DNA from: an uncultured bacterium
GTDB lineage: Bacteria; Bacteroidota; Bacteroidia; Chitinophagales; CAIODY01
DNA: 64,000 nt
Assembly (NCBI GenBank): GCA_903857255.1
Contig: CAIODY010000081.1
Span: 17,865-81,864, forward strand
Direction of reading: 5' to 3'
Made by a program: the position numbers and the translations under genes
Notes under the pieces: model-generated
What the model was told of the DNA's origin: nothing
What the model saw: only the letters and a program-made list of their open reading frames with translations
Database searches by the model: none
Shown here: positions 1 to 8,897 of the stretch, piece after piece
Numbering within the stretch: the stretch's first letter is position 1
Layout of the letters: every line of letters starts with the position of its first letter

Positions 1-675
1 GGGTTCAATTTAGGAACTATTTCGGGCGATGACAGAGATTTTCCAACATCCAATAGCTTATACTATCGCAATTTGAATTTCGAATCGTATGTACAAGATT
101 TTCACGGCATTTTGGATGTCAACTTGTTGAGCATTAATCCTTGTGAAGGGCATTTTTTTACACCTTACCTAAGCGGTGGCATCTCTGTTTTTCATTTCAA
201 TCCATTTGCTCAATATTTTGGTCAAACAGTTTATCTACAAACCTTAGGCACCGAAGGGCAAGGTATTGCACAGTTTGGCAACAAACCCAAATATGCATTA
301 ACGCAAATCTCATTTCCAGTGGGCGGTGGTTTTAAAATATTAGCTCGTGATATTTTTGTTGTATCATTAGAAGTGATGTATCATTTCACTACTACTGATT
401 ATTTAGATGATGTAAGCGGCAATTATTACGACCCTGCCATCATTCAACAATACAACGGAAAAACAGCAGCTTACATGTCAAACCGTTCCAACTACAACAT
501 TAAATATGATGCTAATGGTGTAGGCAATATTCTCCGAGGCAATCCTAACAAAAAAGATGCTTTTGTAGTAAGCTCGATAAGCGTAACCTATTTAATCAGT
601 CGCCGCTGTGGCAGAGGTTTTAAAGGAATGGGCTATCGAAAAGGCGGTGCAACAAAATGCTCATCTGATTTCTAA
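1..675 (+). CDS. DUF6089-like outer-membrane protein, 5' end cut off by window
   Basis: The reading frame is open from the first base (GFNLGTISGDDRDF...) to the stop at 675, so the gene starts outside the window; an apparent TTG start at 73 is internal. It is clearly related to the protein at 25035-25919: both share TDYLDDVSG, an IRGNP or LRGNP-NKxD motif and an F/V-F-H/K-FNPxA-type strand pattern. The alternating hydrophobic strands suggest a periplasmic or outer-membrane beta-barrel protein of the DUF6089 type common in Bacteroidota. Function unknown. The C-terminus is basic and Cys-containing (RRCGRGFKGMGYRKGG), as in the paralogue, which also ends in a Cys-rich tail. Family name is inference from resemblance. 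Confidence 0.7.
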   Translation, partial: GFNLGTISGDDRDFPTSNSLYYRNLNFESYVQDFHGILDVNLLSINPCEGHFFTPYLSGGISVFHFNPFAQYFGQTVYLQTLGTEGQGIAQFGNKPKYALTQISFPVGGGFKILARDIFVVSLEVMYHFTTTDYLDDVSGNYYDPAIIQQYNGKTAAYMSNRSNYNIKYDANGVGNILRGNPNKKDAFVVSSISVTYLISRRCGRGFKGMGYRKGGATKCSSDF

Positions 676-703
676 TTTCACCAGCTATTTTTCCTTCTTC
701 GCT

Positions 704-736
704 TTTGTTATGATGAACAATATCTTACTAACTTTG
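704..736 (+). promoter_or_regulatory. Bacteroidota-type promoter for TPR-tilS genes
   Basis: TTTG at 704-707 lies 21 bases before TAACTTTG at 729-736. This matches the Bacteroidota sigma-ABfr consensus TTTG-N19/21-TAnnTTTG. The TPR gene starts 29 bases downstream of the -7 element. Confidence 0.6.
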
Positions 737-765
737 TTGCACAGCTAATTACATAAGATAATAGC

Positions 766-1074
766 ATGACTGAACGTCAAGAAAAATTATTGCATTTACT
801 CACTGAAACCCCCAACGATACTTTCCTATTGTTCGCCATGGGCTTGGAAATGGTGAAAGAAAATGATGACAATAAAGCGTTGGAATTTTTCAAAAAAATA
901 TTAGCGGTGGATGAAAACTATTGTGCCTTGTATTACCATCTCGGTAAATTATATGAGCGTCAACAACACGAACAAATTGCTATGAGCGTATATGAAAAAG
1001 GTTTAGTGATTTGCAAAAAATTAAATGAGCAACACAATTACAACGAGTTGCGAAATGCGCTGGATATGCTTTAA
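766..1074 (+). CDS. Small tetratricopeptide-repeat protein
   Basis: A 102-residue soluble protein with at least two TPR-like helical hairpins: residues about 14-47 (FLLFAMGLEMVKENDDNKALEFFKKIL) and about 50-83 (CALYYHLGKLYERQQHEQIAMSVYEKGL). No signal peptide or membrane segment, so probably cytoplasmic. TPR proteins mediate protein contacts; the partner is unknown. It sits 15 bases upstream of tilS and very likely shares its transcript from the promoter at 704-736. It is complete, with an ATG start and no overlap with neighbours. Confidence 0.75.
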   Translation: MTERQEKLLHLLTETPNDTFLLFAMGLEMVKENDDNKALEFFKKILAVDENYCALYYHLGKLYERQQHEQIAMSVYEKGLVICKKLNEQHNYNELRNALDML

Positions 1075-1089
1075 TTTAGCAGCATCCAA

Positions 1090-2439
1090 ATGAAATTATT
1101 ACCCGAATTTATTGCATTCAATGTTGCTCAAAATTTATTTAACAAAGGCAGCAAACTCATTGTAGCTTGCAGTGGTGGCTGCGATTCAGTTGTGCTGGCA
1201 CATTTACTGCATCAAGCAAATATTCAAATTGTGTTAGCGCATTGCAATTTCCAACTGCGTGGCGAAGAAGCAAATGAGGATGAAAAATTTGTGAAAGAAT
1301 TTGCGAAAGCAATGAATATTCCATTTCATGTTATTCATTTTGAAACAGAAAAATTTGCTACTGAAAATAAATTATCCATTCAGCAAGCCGCTCGGCAATT
1401 GCGTTATGAATGGTTCGAACAATTAAGAATAGAATTGAAATTTGATGGCATTGCAACGGCTCATCATTTGAATGATAGCATCGAAACTGTTTTCATCAAT
1501 TTGGTAAGAGGAACTGGCATCGCAGGAATGACGGGCATTGCAGCCAAAAATGAAAAAATAATCCGTCCGCTATTATTTGCCAATAGAAATACAATTGAAA
1601 ATTACGCCGCTGAAAACAATTTGAATTTCCGAACCGATAGCAGCAACCATTCAGATGATTATTTGCGAAATAAAATTCGACATCATTTAATACCATTGTT
1701 GAACGAAATGAATCCTGCATTCGAAAAAACAATGCAAAAAAATATTCAACACTTTGAACAAACCGAACAATTGTATCAAACAGAATGGAAGAAAAAATTG
1801 AAGAAAATTGTTCAACAAAAAAACGATGAATATTGGATAGCTGTAAAACCACTATTGCATTTACCAGCAGCCTCAACTATTTTAACTGAAGCCTTAAAAC
1901 CCTTTGGATTTAATACTTCACAAGCCGAAGATATTTTCAATAATCTCGAAGCGCAATCAGGAACAACCTATTTATCACAAGATTTTCGATTAATAAAACA
2001 CAAAGATTTTTGGATAGTTTCTAACAAAACGGCGCAGAAAAATAGCATAATAGTAGTTGAGCAAAATCAATCAAAATCAGCAACCACTTTTGGTGATTTT
2101 CATTTTGAAATATTGGATTGGAACAACGATTCAAAAATTTCTACGGATGCAAATATTGCATTGCTCGATGCAAGAAACATTGCTTTTCCTTTGTGCATTA
2201 GGGCTTGGCAACAAGGCGATTATTTTTATCCATTAGGTATGAAACGAAAAAAGAAAAAACTAAGTGATTTTTTTATTCAACAAAAACTATCACTTCCTCA
2301 AAAAGAAAAAGTGCAATTGGTTTGTATGAATGATTACATCATTTGGATAGCAGGAATGAGAGTAGATGAGCGTTTCAAGATTACTGCTACCACAAAAAAG
2401 ATTTTGAAAATTACATTTACCGCAAAAAATATTCGCTAA
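1090..2439 (+). CDS. tilS: tRNA(Ile)-lysidine synthase
   Basis: Converts cytidine 34 of the CAU anticodon of a minor tRNA-Ile to lysidine with ATP and lysine, so that the tRNA reads AUA and is charged with Ile instead of Met. The PP-loop ATP-pyrophosphatase motif SGGCDS is at residues 28-33, followed by the family patterns LAHCNFQLRGEEA and TAHHLNDSIET. Later come the HHLIPLL linker and a C-terminal domain (about 340-449) with RAWQQGDYFYPLGM and KKKLSDFFI, typical of the TilS C-terminal fold. The length of 449 is normal for the family. Cytoplasmic and normally essential. ATG start 15 bases after the TPR gene. Confidence 0.95.
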   Translation: MKLLPEFIAFNVAQNLFNKGSKLIVACSGGCDSVVLAHLLHQANIQIVLAHCNFQLRGEEANEDEKFVKEFAKAMNIPFHVIHFETEKFATENKLSIQQAARQLRYEWFEQLRIELKFDGIATAHHLNDSIETVFINLVRGTGIAGMTGIAAKNEKIIRPLLFANRNTIENYAAENNLNFRTDSSNHSDDYLRNKIRHHLIPLLNEMNPAFEKTMQKNIQHFEQTEQLYQTEWKKKLKKIVQQKNDEYWIAVKPLLHLPAASTILTEALKPFGFNTSQAEDIFNNLEAQSGTTYLSQDFRLIKHKDFWIVSNKTAQKNSIIVVEQNQSKSATTFGDFHFEILDWNNDSKISTDANIALLDARNIAFPLCIRAWQQGDYFYPLGMKRKKKKLSDFFIQQKLSLPQKEKVQLVCMNDYIIWIAGMRVDERFKITATTKKILKITFTAKNIR

Positions 2440-2479
2440 ATAGAATGGTAAAACCATTTTAATTTCAAGAAATAAAAAT

Positions 2480-2487
2480 TAGTTTTG
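2480..2487 (+). promoter_or_regulatory. -7 promoter element before lipoprotein-dxr
   Basis: TAGTTTTG fits TAnnTTTG. It ends 19 bases before the TTG start of the lipoprotein gene, leaving a short leader of about 14 bases. This favours TTG 2507 over the ATG at 2490, which opens only a seven-codon frame. No clear -33 element was seen. Confidence 0.45.
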
Positions 2488-2506
2488 GCATGAAAATAAA
2501 AACAAG

Positions 2507-2968
2507 TTGGTAAAATATTTGCTTCTATTTATTGTTGTTGGCTCTATCTTTTTTGGTTGTAAAAAAGATGCTCAAACTACTGCATTACCTACTACTTCGG
2601 TGATTCCAGCTATTCAATTAATCAGCATCACTCCTACTTCGGTTCATCAATTTACTGACTCGATAAAATTTGATATCCAATATATAGATGGCGATGGAAA
2701 TGTAGGTGATTATAGTGCCGATTCTACCTCGTTAATTATTATTGATAATCGAAATAGTGCACTGGTCAATAAATTTCATATTCCACCTGTAACACCACAA
2801 GGTAGCAGCATTGAGGTGCAAGGCGAATTTATTGCGGTGTTAAAATCAATTATTTTGTTGAATAGTTCATCGAGCAGCGAAGCAACAACTTTTTCCATCA
2901 AACTAAAAGACAGAGCTGGCAATTGGAGTAATGTTATCACCACTCCAACAGTTACGATTACGCCATAA
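2507..2968 (+). CDS. Putative lipoprotein of unknown function
   Basis: A 153-residue protein starting with TTG. The first 18 residues form a lipoprotein signal peptide ending in the lipobox IFFGC, then KKD. The mature part is a Ser/Thr-rich beta-strand domain with an acidic stretch (YIDGDGNVGDYSADS, about residues 57-71), which resembles the calcium-binding-type loops found in Bacteroidota surface lipoproteins; that reading is inference. An ATG at 2490 is in another frame and stops after seven codons (MKIKTSW). With one extra T at 2507-2508 that ATG would lead in frame into the lipoprotein (MKIKTSLVKYLL...), so a start-proximal frameshift is an alternative to TTG initiation. Followed 18 bases later by dxr. 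Confidence 0.7.
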   Translation: MVKYLLLFIVVGSIFFGCKKDAQTTALPTTSVIPAIQLISITPTSVHQFTDSIKFDIQYIDGDGNVGDYSADSTSLIIIDNRNSALVNKFHIPPVTPQGSSIEVQGEFIAVLKSIILLNSSSSSEATTFSIKLKDRAGNWSNVITTPTVTITP

Positions 2969-2986
2969 CAAAATCAATCGCATCAT

Positions 2987-4135
2987 TTGAAACACATAGC
3001 AATTCTTGGAAGCAGCGGCAGCATTGGAACACAAGCATTAGAGGTAGTTGAAGCTCATCCTGATGAATTTTGTGTTGAAGTTTTAACTGTCAATTCCAAC
3101 GCCGAATTATTGATTGCTCAAGCAAAAAAATTTAAGCCCAATGCAGTTGTAATTGTTGATGAATCAAAATATCAATTGGTTAAAGATGCTTTGCAAAACG
3201 ACATGATAAAAGTGTTTGCTGGCGAAGCAGCTTTGGAACAAATTGTTCAAATGGATTCCATCAATATTGTTTTAACTGCTTTAGTTGGTTATGCAGGCTT
3301 GAAGCCCACGATAGCAGCCATTAAAGCAAAAAAAATGATTGCTTTGGCAAACAAAGAAACATTGGTGGTGGCTGGAAAATTGATTACACAATTAGCACAA
3401 GAAAATGGGGTAAATATTTACCCAGTTGATAGTGAACACTCTGCCATTTTTCAATGCTTAGCTGGTGAATGGGAAAATAAAATTGAGAAGATTTATTTAA
3501 CTGCAAGTGGCGGTCCTTTTTTGGGTAAAGATGTTGAATTTTTAAAGTCAGTAAAAAAAGAACAAGCACTCAAACATCCAAATTGGACAATGGGCGCAAA
3601 AATCACAATTGACTCTGCAACATTGATGAATAAGGGATTAGAGGTGATTGAAGCCAAATGGTTATTCAATTTAAAAGCCGAACAAGTGGAGGTTATTGTT
3701 CATCCACAAAGTATCATTCATAGCTTGGTTCAATTTGAAGATGGCAGCATGAAAGCACAAATGGGTTTGCCTGATATGAAACTACCCATTCAATATGCAT
3801 TAGGTTATCCGCAACGCTTAAAAAGTATTTTTCCTCGTTTCGATTTTACTAAATATCCGCAATTAACTTTTTCACAACCCGACACCAAAACATTTCGCAA
3901 TCTGGCTTTAGCATACGATGCCATGCGGCTTTGCGGCAATATGCCGTGTGTGATGAATGCAGCCAACGAAATTGCAGTAGATGCTTTTTTGCATGATAAA
4001 ATTGGATTTATAGAAATCACTAAATTGATTGAAAACAGCATGAATTCTATCACTCACATCAAAAATCCATCGTTGAATGATTACATTGAAACCGATAAAG
4101 AGAGCAGAATTAAAGCGTTAGAAATGCTTGGTTAA
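2987..4135 (+). CDS. dxr: 1-deoxy-D-xylulose 5-phosphate reductoisomerase
   Basis: Catalyses the NADPH- and metal-dependent rearrangement and reduction of DXP to 2-C-methyl-D-erythritol 4-phosphate, the committed step of the MEP isoprenoid pathway. The N-terminal nucleotide-binding motif is GSSGSIGTQ (residues 8-16). Other family landmarks are ALANKETLVVAG, the metal-site segment PVDSEHSAIFQC, TASGGPF, HPNWTMGAKITIDSATLMNKGLE and VHPQSIIHSLV. The length of 382 is normal. The start is TTG; no ATG fits the N-terminal motif. ispF of the same pathway lies at 22589-23080, not linked. The last 18 bases overlap the end of the convergent permease gene. Confidence 0.95.
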   Translation: MKHIAILGSSGSIGTQALEVVEAHPDEFCVEVLTVNSNAELLIAQAKKFKPNAVVIVDESKYQLVKDALQNDMIKVFAGEAALEQIVQMDSINIVLTALVGYAGLKPTIAAIKAKKMIALANKETLVVAGKLITQLAQENGVNIYPVDSEHSAIFQCLAGEWENKIEKIYLTASGGPFLGKDVEFLKSVKKEQALKHPNWTMGAKITIDSATLMNKGLEVIEAKWLFNLKAEQVEVIVHPQSIIHSLVQFEDGSMKAQMGLPDMKLPIQYALGYPQRLKSIFPRFDFTKYPQLTFSQPDTKTFRNLALAYDAMRLCGNMPCVMNAANEIAVDAFLHDKIGFIEITKLIENSMNSITHIKNPSLNDYIETDKESRIKALEMLG

Positions 4136-5452
4136 TGTTTCTTTCCAATAAAAAATCACAACGCCAATTAAAATCATTGCGGCTGCGCCTGCGATATATT
4201 TTACATCCGAAGTGCAAAATACAAACAACCAAATCAGCATAGAAAGAAGCACGGGTAAGGGAAACAACGGCATTTTAAATGGAAACAATTTTCGAGTTCC
4301 ATTTTTATTCAACCAAATTAATCCAACTGATTGACTTAAAAATTGCGTTAAAATTCTTACAACAACAATCGCACTCAGCACATCTGTTAATTTAAACAAC
4401 AAGCTGAAACCTGCGCCAGCAATGGCTAACCAAAGCAATGCCATTTTCGGGATTTTCTTTTTCGCATCAATTTCTGAAAACAGTTTAATGAAATTTCCAT
4501 CGGCTGATGCGGCATACAAAACCCTCGAATAGCCTAACATCACTGCAAAAAGCGATGATAAGGCTACCCATAAAATTAACAACGTAAACCATTTTGCCAC
4601 ATTTTCGCCCAACCATTTTTGCATCAAAGTGCTGAATACAAATGGAGAATTTGCAGCCACATCATTGCTCAAATTCCCCAACACAACAGTTTGCAAAAGC
4701 AAGTACAGCAGCGCAATTCCAAGCACCGACAGCAACATACTCATCGGAATATTTCGTTTCGGATTTTTTATTTCAGCACCCAAATGACAAACATTGTAAT
4801 AGCCCAAATAACAGTAAATGCTTTTCACAGTTGCTTGTCCTAAAACCATCCAAGCACCAAACGACAGAAAATCGAAAGTAATTTTTGGTTGTTGATGAAA
4901 AATATTTTTGTCGAAATGAAAAATGCCCATTCCGATAATGATAAACAATATCGCCAAAACACCTAACCACAAAGCCTTTGACAATTTTCCTGTGGAAACA
5001 ATATTTCTGTTCAACAAAAAATAAAGTGCCGCAATTAATAAAACACAAACCAATTTTTGTTGCCACCAAAATGGCATCGGCACTAAATATTGAAAGTATT
5101 GCGAAAAGCCAATTGCACCCGAAGCTACTACCAATGGGGCTTGTATGGCGGTTTGCCAAGTGTAAAGAAATGAAAATAATCGTCCGAATTTTTTACCAAA
5201 AATAATTTTCAAAAATTGATAACTACCACCAGCTTCGGGATAAGCTGCGCCCAATTCGCTCCAAACCAAACTATCTAAAATGGCTAACAATGCGCCCAAA
5301 AGCCAAGCCAGCAAAGCGTTTTTGCCAGGCATCGATTGCATAATTAATGGCAAAGTTACAAACGGACCGATGCCCACCATATCAATCATATTCAATGATA
5401 CAGCTTCTGATAAGCCGAGCTTGCGTTGCAGTGTTGGTGAGGTTTCGGGCAA
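4118..5452 (-). CDS. APC-superfamily amino acid permease
   Basis: A 444-residue membrane protein with about 12 hydrophobic segments. The N-terminal GLSEAVSLNMIDMVGIGPFVTLPLIM matches the APC TM1 region with its helix-breaking GIG motif, and SELGAAYPEAGGSYQFLKIIFG is the conserved TM2-loop region of the family. Likely an inner-membrane secondary transporter for amino acids or related amines; the substrate cannot be read from the sequence. The start codon is TTG (MPETSPTLQRKLG). It ends 18 bases inside the 3' end of dxr (tail-to-tail) and starts 7 bases after the PIG-L gene, with which it probably forms an operon. Confidence 0.9.
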   Translation of the reverse strand: MPETSPTLQRKLGLSEAVSLNMIDMVGIGPFVTLPLIMQSMPGKNALLAWLLGALLAILDSLVWSELGAAYPEAGGSYQFLKIIFGKKFGRLFSFLYTWQTAIQAPLVVASGAIGFSQYFQYLVPMPFWWQQKLVCVLLIAALYFLLNRNIVSTGKLSKALWLGVLAILFIIIGMGIFHFDKNIFHQQPKITFDFLSFGAWMVLGQATVKSIYCYLGYYNVCHLGAEIKNPKRNIPMSMLLSVLGIALLYLLLQTVVLGNLSNDVAANSPFVFSTLMQKWLGENVAKWFTLLILWVALSSLFAVMLGYSRVLYAASADGNFIKLFSEIDAKKKIPKMALLWLAIAGAGFSLLFKLTDVLSAIVVVRILTQFLSQSVGLIWLNKNGTRKLFPFKMPLFPLPVLLSMLIWLFVFCTSDVKYIAGAAAMILIGVVIFYWKETLTKHF

Positions 5453-5459
5453 TTTGAAA

Positions 5460-6365
5460 TTAATATTTTAGCACAGGATAATGATTGATTTTTAGCAATC
5501 GAAACAGCTCGTTGGTTTTTAAAATTCCATTGGTATTATTCAAATCGAAATAATTAAAAAGCTCTAAATCGCCTTTGCCTGCTGCTAATTGCATGGTGCC
5601 TTGCGATTTGTGTTCGGCAATTTCCCAGTTGGCTATGATGTGATAATCTAACGAATTTTTGAAACCAAATTTTTGATTTCGGTTGAATTGAAATGGCGTA
5701 ATATTTTCTTTCAATTTTGTTTCAGGATAATTTTCTAACACTGCAAATTTCTGTTTGGTGGTATCATTTTCATTGCGAACATCCATACCCAAAATAATTG
5801 GTTTTTTATTTTCTGGCAAATCTTTAATCGTTCGTAAAGCCATAATGGTAGCAGCTTTGTGATGTGCATGTGTAGCAGGCACAGGCAATAAACAAAAAAC
5901 AAAATCGTAAGTTTCGCGGCTCATAATTTCCGTTAATCGAGTTTTTACGATTAAGATATTCCAAAATGTATCGAGCGGCGCTTTTGGATTTAAGCCATAT
6001 TTATCATCCAATTGGTCTAAGAAAAAAAAGTTGCGAATGCCCAACATTTTTCCTGCGCTCATTAATTCACGTTTGCGAATAGCTGGCAAATATTGTCTGC
6101 CAATTTTTGGGTCAGTTAATTCGATGCCATAAAATTCGTTGCCCAAAGTAGAATATTTATAACCGCCTTCGCCATTGGTGATGCACACCAAATCTACCTT
6201 TGCTTTATAATCATGGGTGAGCTTGTAAACCGCACCAGCACAGCCCGTTTCATCATCGGGATGTGCAATTACAATTAATACTTTGATGTTGGTGGAATCT
6301 AAATTTTGTGCAGAAATTGTAGAGAAAAAAAACAAACTGAATGCAAAAAGTAAAATGTACTTCAT
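5460..6365 (-). CDS. Secreted PIG-L family deacetylase
   Basis: 301 residues with a signal peptide (about 1-19, ending SAQ). The LmbE/PIG-L zinc site is clear: AHPDDE at about 34-39, plus a later HAHH motif around residue 165. Members remove acetyl groups from N-acetylglucosamine-containing molecules such as GlcNAc-PI, mycothiol and bacillithiol precursors, or lincosamide intermediates. The substrate here is unknown; export to the periplasm suggests a glycan or glycoconjugate target (inference). It lies immediately upstream of the permease, with a 7-base gap. Confidence 0.88.
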   Translation of the reverse strand: MKYILLFAFSLFFFSTISAQNLDSTNIKVLIVIAHPDDETGCAGAVYKLTHDYKAKVDLVCITNGEGGYKYSTLGNEFYGIELTDPKIGRQYLPAIRKRELMSAGKMLGIRNFFFLDQLDDKYGLNPKAPLDTFWNILIVKTRLTEIMSRETYDFVFCLLPVPATHAHHKAATIMALRTIKDLPENKKPIILGMDVRNENDTTKQKFAVLENYPETKLKENITPFQFNRNQKFGFKNSLDYHIIANWEIAEHKSQGTMQLAAGKGDLELFNYFDLNNTNGILKTNELFRLLKINHYPVLKY

Positions 6366-6516
6366 TGAGAAAAAAGATTGAATCGGTTTTACAAATTAAA
6401 TGAAAAAAGTTGAGTTAAATGAGTTAAACGAATGAGGATGGATAATGTTTAAATTTTGGTCGGCGTTAGTCTGTCAATTTTTTTTTTGCTATCTATGCAA
6501 TGAAATTTTAAAAAGA

Positions 6517-8673
6517 ATGAAATACACGATTATTGTTTGTCTCGGTTTTTTTTTACTCCATTTTTCTGCATCAGCACAATCAAAAAAATTAACTATTGAA
6601 GATTGTGTTTTAAAAGGCAAAAACATTTTAGCCCCCGAAAAAATAAATCAACCGCAATGGATAGAAGGTAGAACTGCCTTGGTTTACAGCCGAAAATTAA
6701 ATGGTGTTGATTGCTTAATAAAATACGATTGGCGAAAAAAACCATCACAAGTTTCGTGGACAGTTGGCAAATTGAATCAGGCTTTTAGAAGATTGAAATT
6801 AGATACTTTAACCAAGCTGCCAAATGTTATCAGAACTGGGATGGATGGCTTTGTTTTTTTCAACAACAACAATTTGATTAAATACGATTACCGATTTGAC
6901 AGCATTACTTTTCATTTAACTTTAGATAAAAAAGCTGAAAACATGGATGTGGCGAAATATACTACCCATGTGGCTTATACGGTTGACAACAATTTATTTG
7001 TATTGATGAACAACGGCACTGTTCAACCCATTTCGAATGATGGTAATGCTGGATTGGTGTATGGTAAAAGCGTTCATCGTGATGAATATGGGATTAGTAA
7101 AGGCACCTATTGGAGCCCGAAAGGCAATCTGCTGGCTTATTACCGAATGGACCAAAGCATGGTAACTGATTATCCGATAATGGATTTAGATGAACATCCA
7201 GCTAAAGAACACAACATAAAATATCCGATGGCTGGCATGAAAAGCCATGAAGTAAAAGTTGGTGTTTATAACACTGCTACCCAAAAATCTGTTTACTTAA
7301 AAATTAATGGACCAGCTGACCAATATCTTACCAACATTGCATGGAGCAACGATGAGAGAAATGTTTTTGTAGTGGTTTTAAACAGAGCTACTGACCATTT
7401 GTGGTTGAATGAATACGATGCCAACACAGGCGATTTTGTAAAAACAATTTTAGAAGAACAAAATAATGACTGGCTTGAACCTACCATCCTTATTCAGTTT
7501 CTGCCCAACAACAATAATTTGTTTGTGTGGCAAAGCCAACGCACAGGACACAACCATCTTTATTTGTACGACTTGAATGGCACTATGCAAAAAGAATTGA
7601 CGCATGGCGATTGGGATGTTATCAATGTATCAGGTATTTCTTTTGGCAAAAACAAAATTTATTTTACAGGCACTACCACTTCCCCACTCGACCAACAAAT
7701 TTGTTGTGTAGATGCAACTACTGGCGAAATGCAGCAACTGACGAAAGATAAAGGCATCCATAGTTTATATTTGAATGAATACACGGGTGATTATTTAGAT
7801 GTTTTTAGTAGTTATCAAATTCCGAAAGTAGTTTCCATCTATGACCGCCGAGGCAAATTGCGAAGCAATATTTTATTGGCTGAAAATCCTTTGAAAGATT
7901 ACAAATTGGGGCAAACAAAAATATTCAACATCACGGCGGCTGATAATAAAACAGCATTGTATTGCCGAATGATTTTGCCACCCAATTTTGATAGCACAAA
8001 AAAATATCCTTGCATCACTTATACTTACAATGGACCCCATGTGCAATTAGTTACCAATGGTTGGCTGAATGGCGCTGATTTATGGTTTCATTATTTAGCA
8101 CAAGAAGGCTTTATTGTTTTTACTGTTGATGGCAGAGGCAGCGGCAACCGAGGTTTTGATTTTGAAAAATGTATTCATCGCCAATTAGGCACTTGCGAAA
8201 TTGCCGACCAAATGAAAGGCAACGATTATTTGCGCCACTTGAAATATATTGATACTGCTCGATTAGGCATACACGGTTGGAGTTTTGGTGGGTTTATGAC
8301 TACTTCACTTATGACAAGAACACCAGGTAAATATAAAGTTGGTGTTTGTGGTGGTCCTGTGATTGATTGGAGTTATTATGAAGTGATGTACACCGAACGC
8401 TACATGGATACACCAGCTGAAAACCCTGAAGGTTATAAAAAATCAGCATTGACTAATTACATTGATAATCTTCGTGGCAAATTGTTGATGATTCATGGCA
8501 CCAGCGATGATGTGGTGGTTTGGCAACAATCATTGATGTACATAAAAAAATGTGTGGAGAAAGATAAACCGATTGATTACTTCGTTTACCCAGGACACTT
8601 GCACAATGTGCAAGGCAAAGACCGCATACATTTACTGCAAAAAATCACTGATTATTTCAAGCAAAATTTGTAA
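6517..8673 (+). CDS. S9B dipeptidyl-peptidase IV-like serine peptidase
   Basis: An exported prolyl-type peptidase. I chose the ATG at 6517, not 6445, because MKYTIIVCLGFFLLHFSASAQ is a clean signal peptide, while the upstream 24 residues are unlike one. This gives 718 residues. The N-terminal two thirds is the DPP-IV beta-propeller (GTYWSPKGNLLAYYRMDQSMVTDYP). The C-terminal alpha/beta-hydrolase has the catalytic Ser in GWSFGG (about Ser589), Asp in HGTSDDVV (about 664) and His in GHLHNV (about 696). Such enzymes cut X-Pro dipeptides from peptide N-termini in the periplasm. Monocistronic, followed by a terminator at 8697. Confidence 0.9.
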   Translation: MKYTIIVCLGFFLLHFSASAQSKKLTIEDCVLKGKNILAPEKINQPQWIEGRTALVYSRKLNGVDCLIKYDWRKKPSQVSWTVGKLNQAFRRLKLDTLTKLPNVIRTGMDGFVFFNNNNLIKYDYRFDSITFHLTLDKKAENMDVAKYTTHVAYTVDNNLFVLMNNGTVQPISNDGNAGLVYGKSVHRDEYGISKGTYWSPKGNLLAYYRMDQSMVTDYPIMDLDEHPAKEHNIKYPMAGMKSHEVKVGVYNTATQKSVYLKINGPADQYLTNIAWSNDERNVFVVVLNRATDHLWLNEYDANTGDFVKTILEEQNNDWLEPTILIQFLPNNNNLFVWQSQRTGHNHLYLYDLNGTMQKELTHGDWDVINVSGISFGKNKIYFTGTTTSPLDQQICCVDATTGEMQQLTKDKGIHSLYLNEYTGDYLDVFSSYQIPKVVSIYDRRGKLRSNILLAENPLKDYKLGQTKIFNITAADNKTALYCRMILPPNFDSTKKYPCITYTYNGPHVQLVTNGWLNGADLWFHYLAQEGFIVFTVDGRGSGNRGFDFEKCIHRQLGTCEIADQMKGNDYLRHLKYIDTARLGIHGWSFGGFMTTSLMTRTPGKYKVGVCGGPVIDWSYYEVMYTERYMDTPAENPEGYKKSALTNYIDNLRGKLLMIHGTSDDVVVWQQSLMYIKKCVEKDKPIDYFVYPGHLHNVQGKDRIHLLQKITDYFKQNL

Positions 8674-8696
8674 AATAAAGTAGCTTAACAACTCAC

Positions 8697-8728
8697 AAAA
8701 AAGGCGATGAAATTTTATCGCCTTTTTT
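8697..8728 (+). terminator. Intrinsic terminator after DPP-IV
   Basis: Stem of AAAAAAGGCGAT with ATCGCCTTTTTT around an 8-base loop, ending in a T run. It lies 24 bases after the DPP-IV stop. Confidence 0.85.
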
Positions 8729-8749
8729 GTGCTTATTATGTTGCTATAC

Positions 8750-8783
8750 AATTGGTATTCGATTGGATTATCGAATACCAATT
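8750..8783. repeat. Perfect 14-bp inverted repeat, ftsQ upstream region
   Basis: AATTGGTATTCGAT (8750-8763) is followed by a 6-base loop and its exact reverse complement (8770-8783). It has no T tail, so it is not an ordinary terminator. It lies between the DPP-IV terminator and ftsQ. It could be a palindromic mobile-repeat remnant or a structured leader. Confidence 0.75.
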
Positions 8784-8897
8784 TCGTTGCCTATAATTTT
8801 TATTAGACAATACACTATTTTTCAGTTCGTAATTATTTCTGTTGATGCCAAAAACAATCATCATTTAAAAAGAGTTTTGTGAATCGCATCTTTTAAC

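Noticed and set aside
6445..6516. Extended N-terminus of the DPP-IV gene
   Set aside because: The internal ATG at 6517 gives a normal signal peptide; the upstream 24 residues would precede it and are A/T-run derived.
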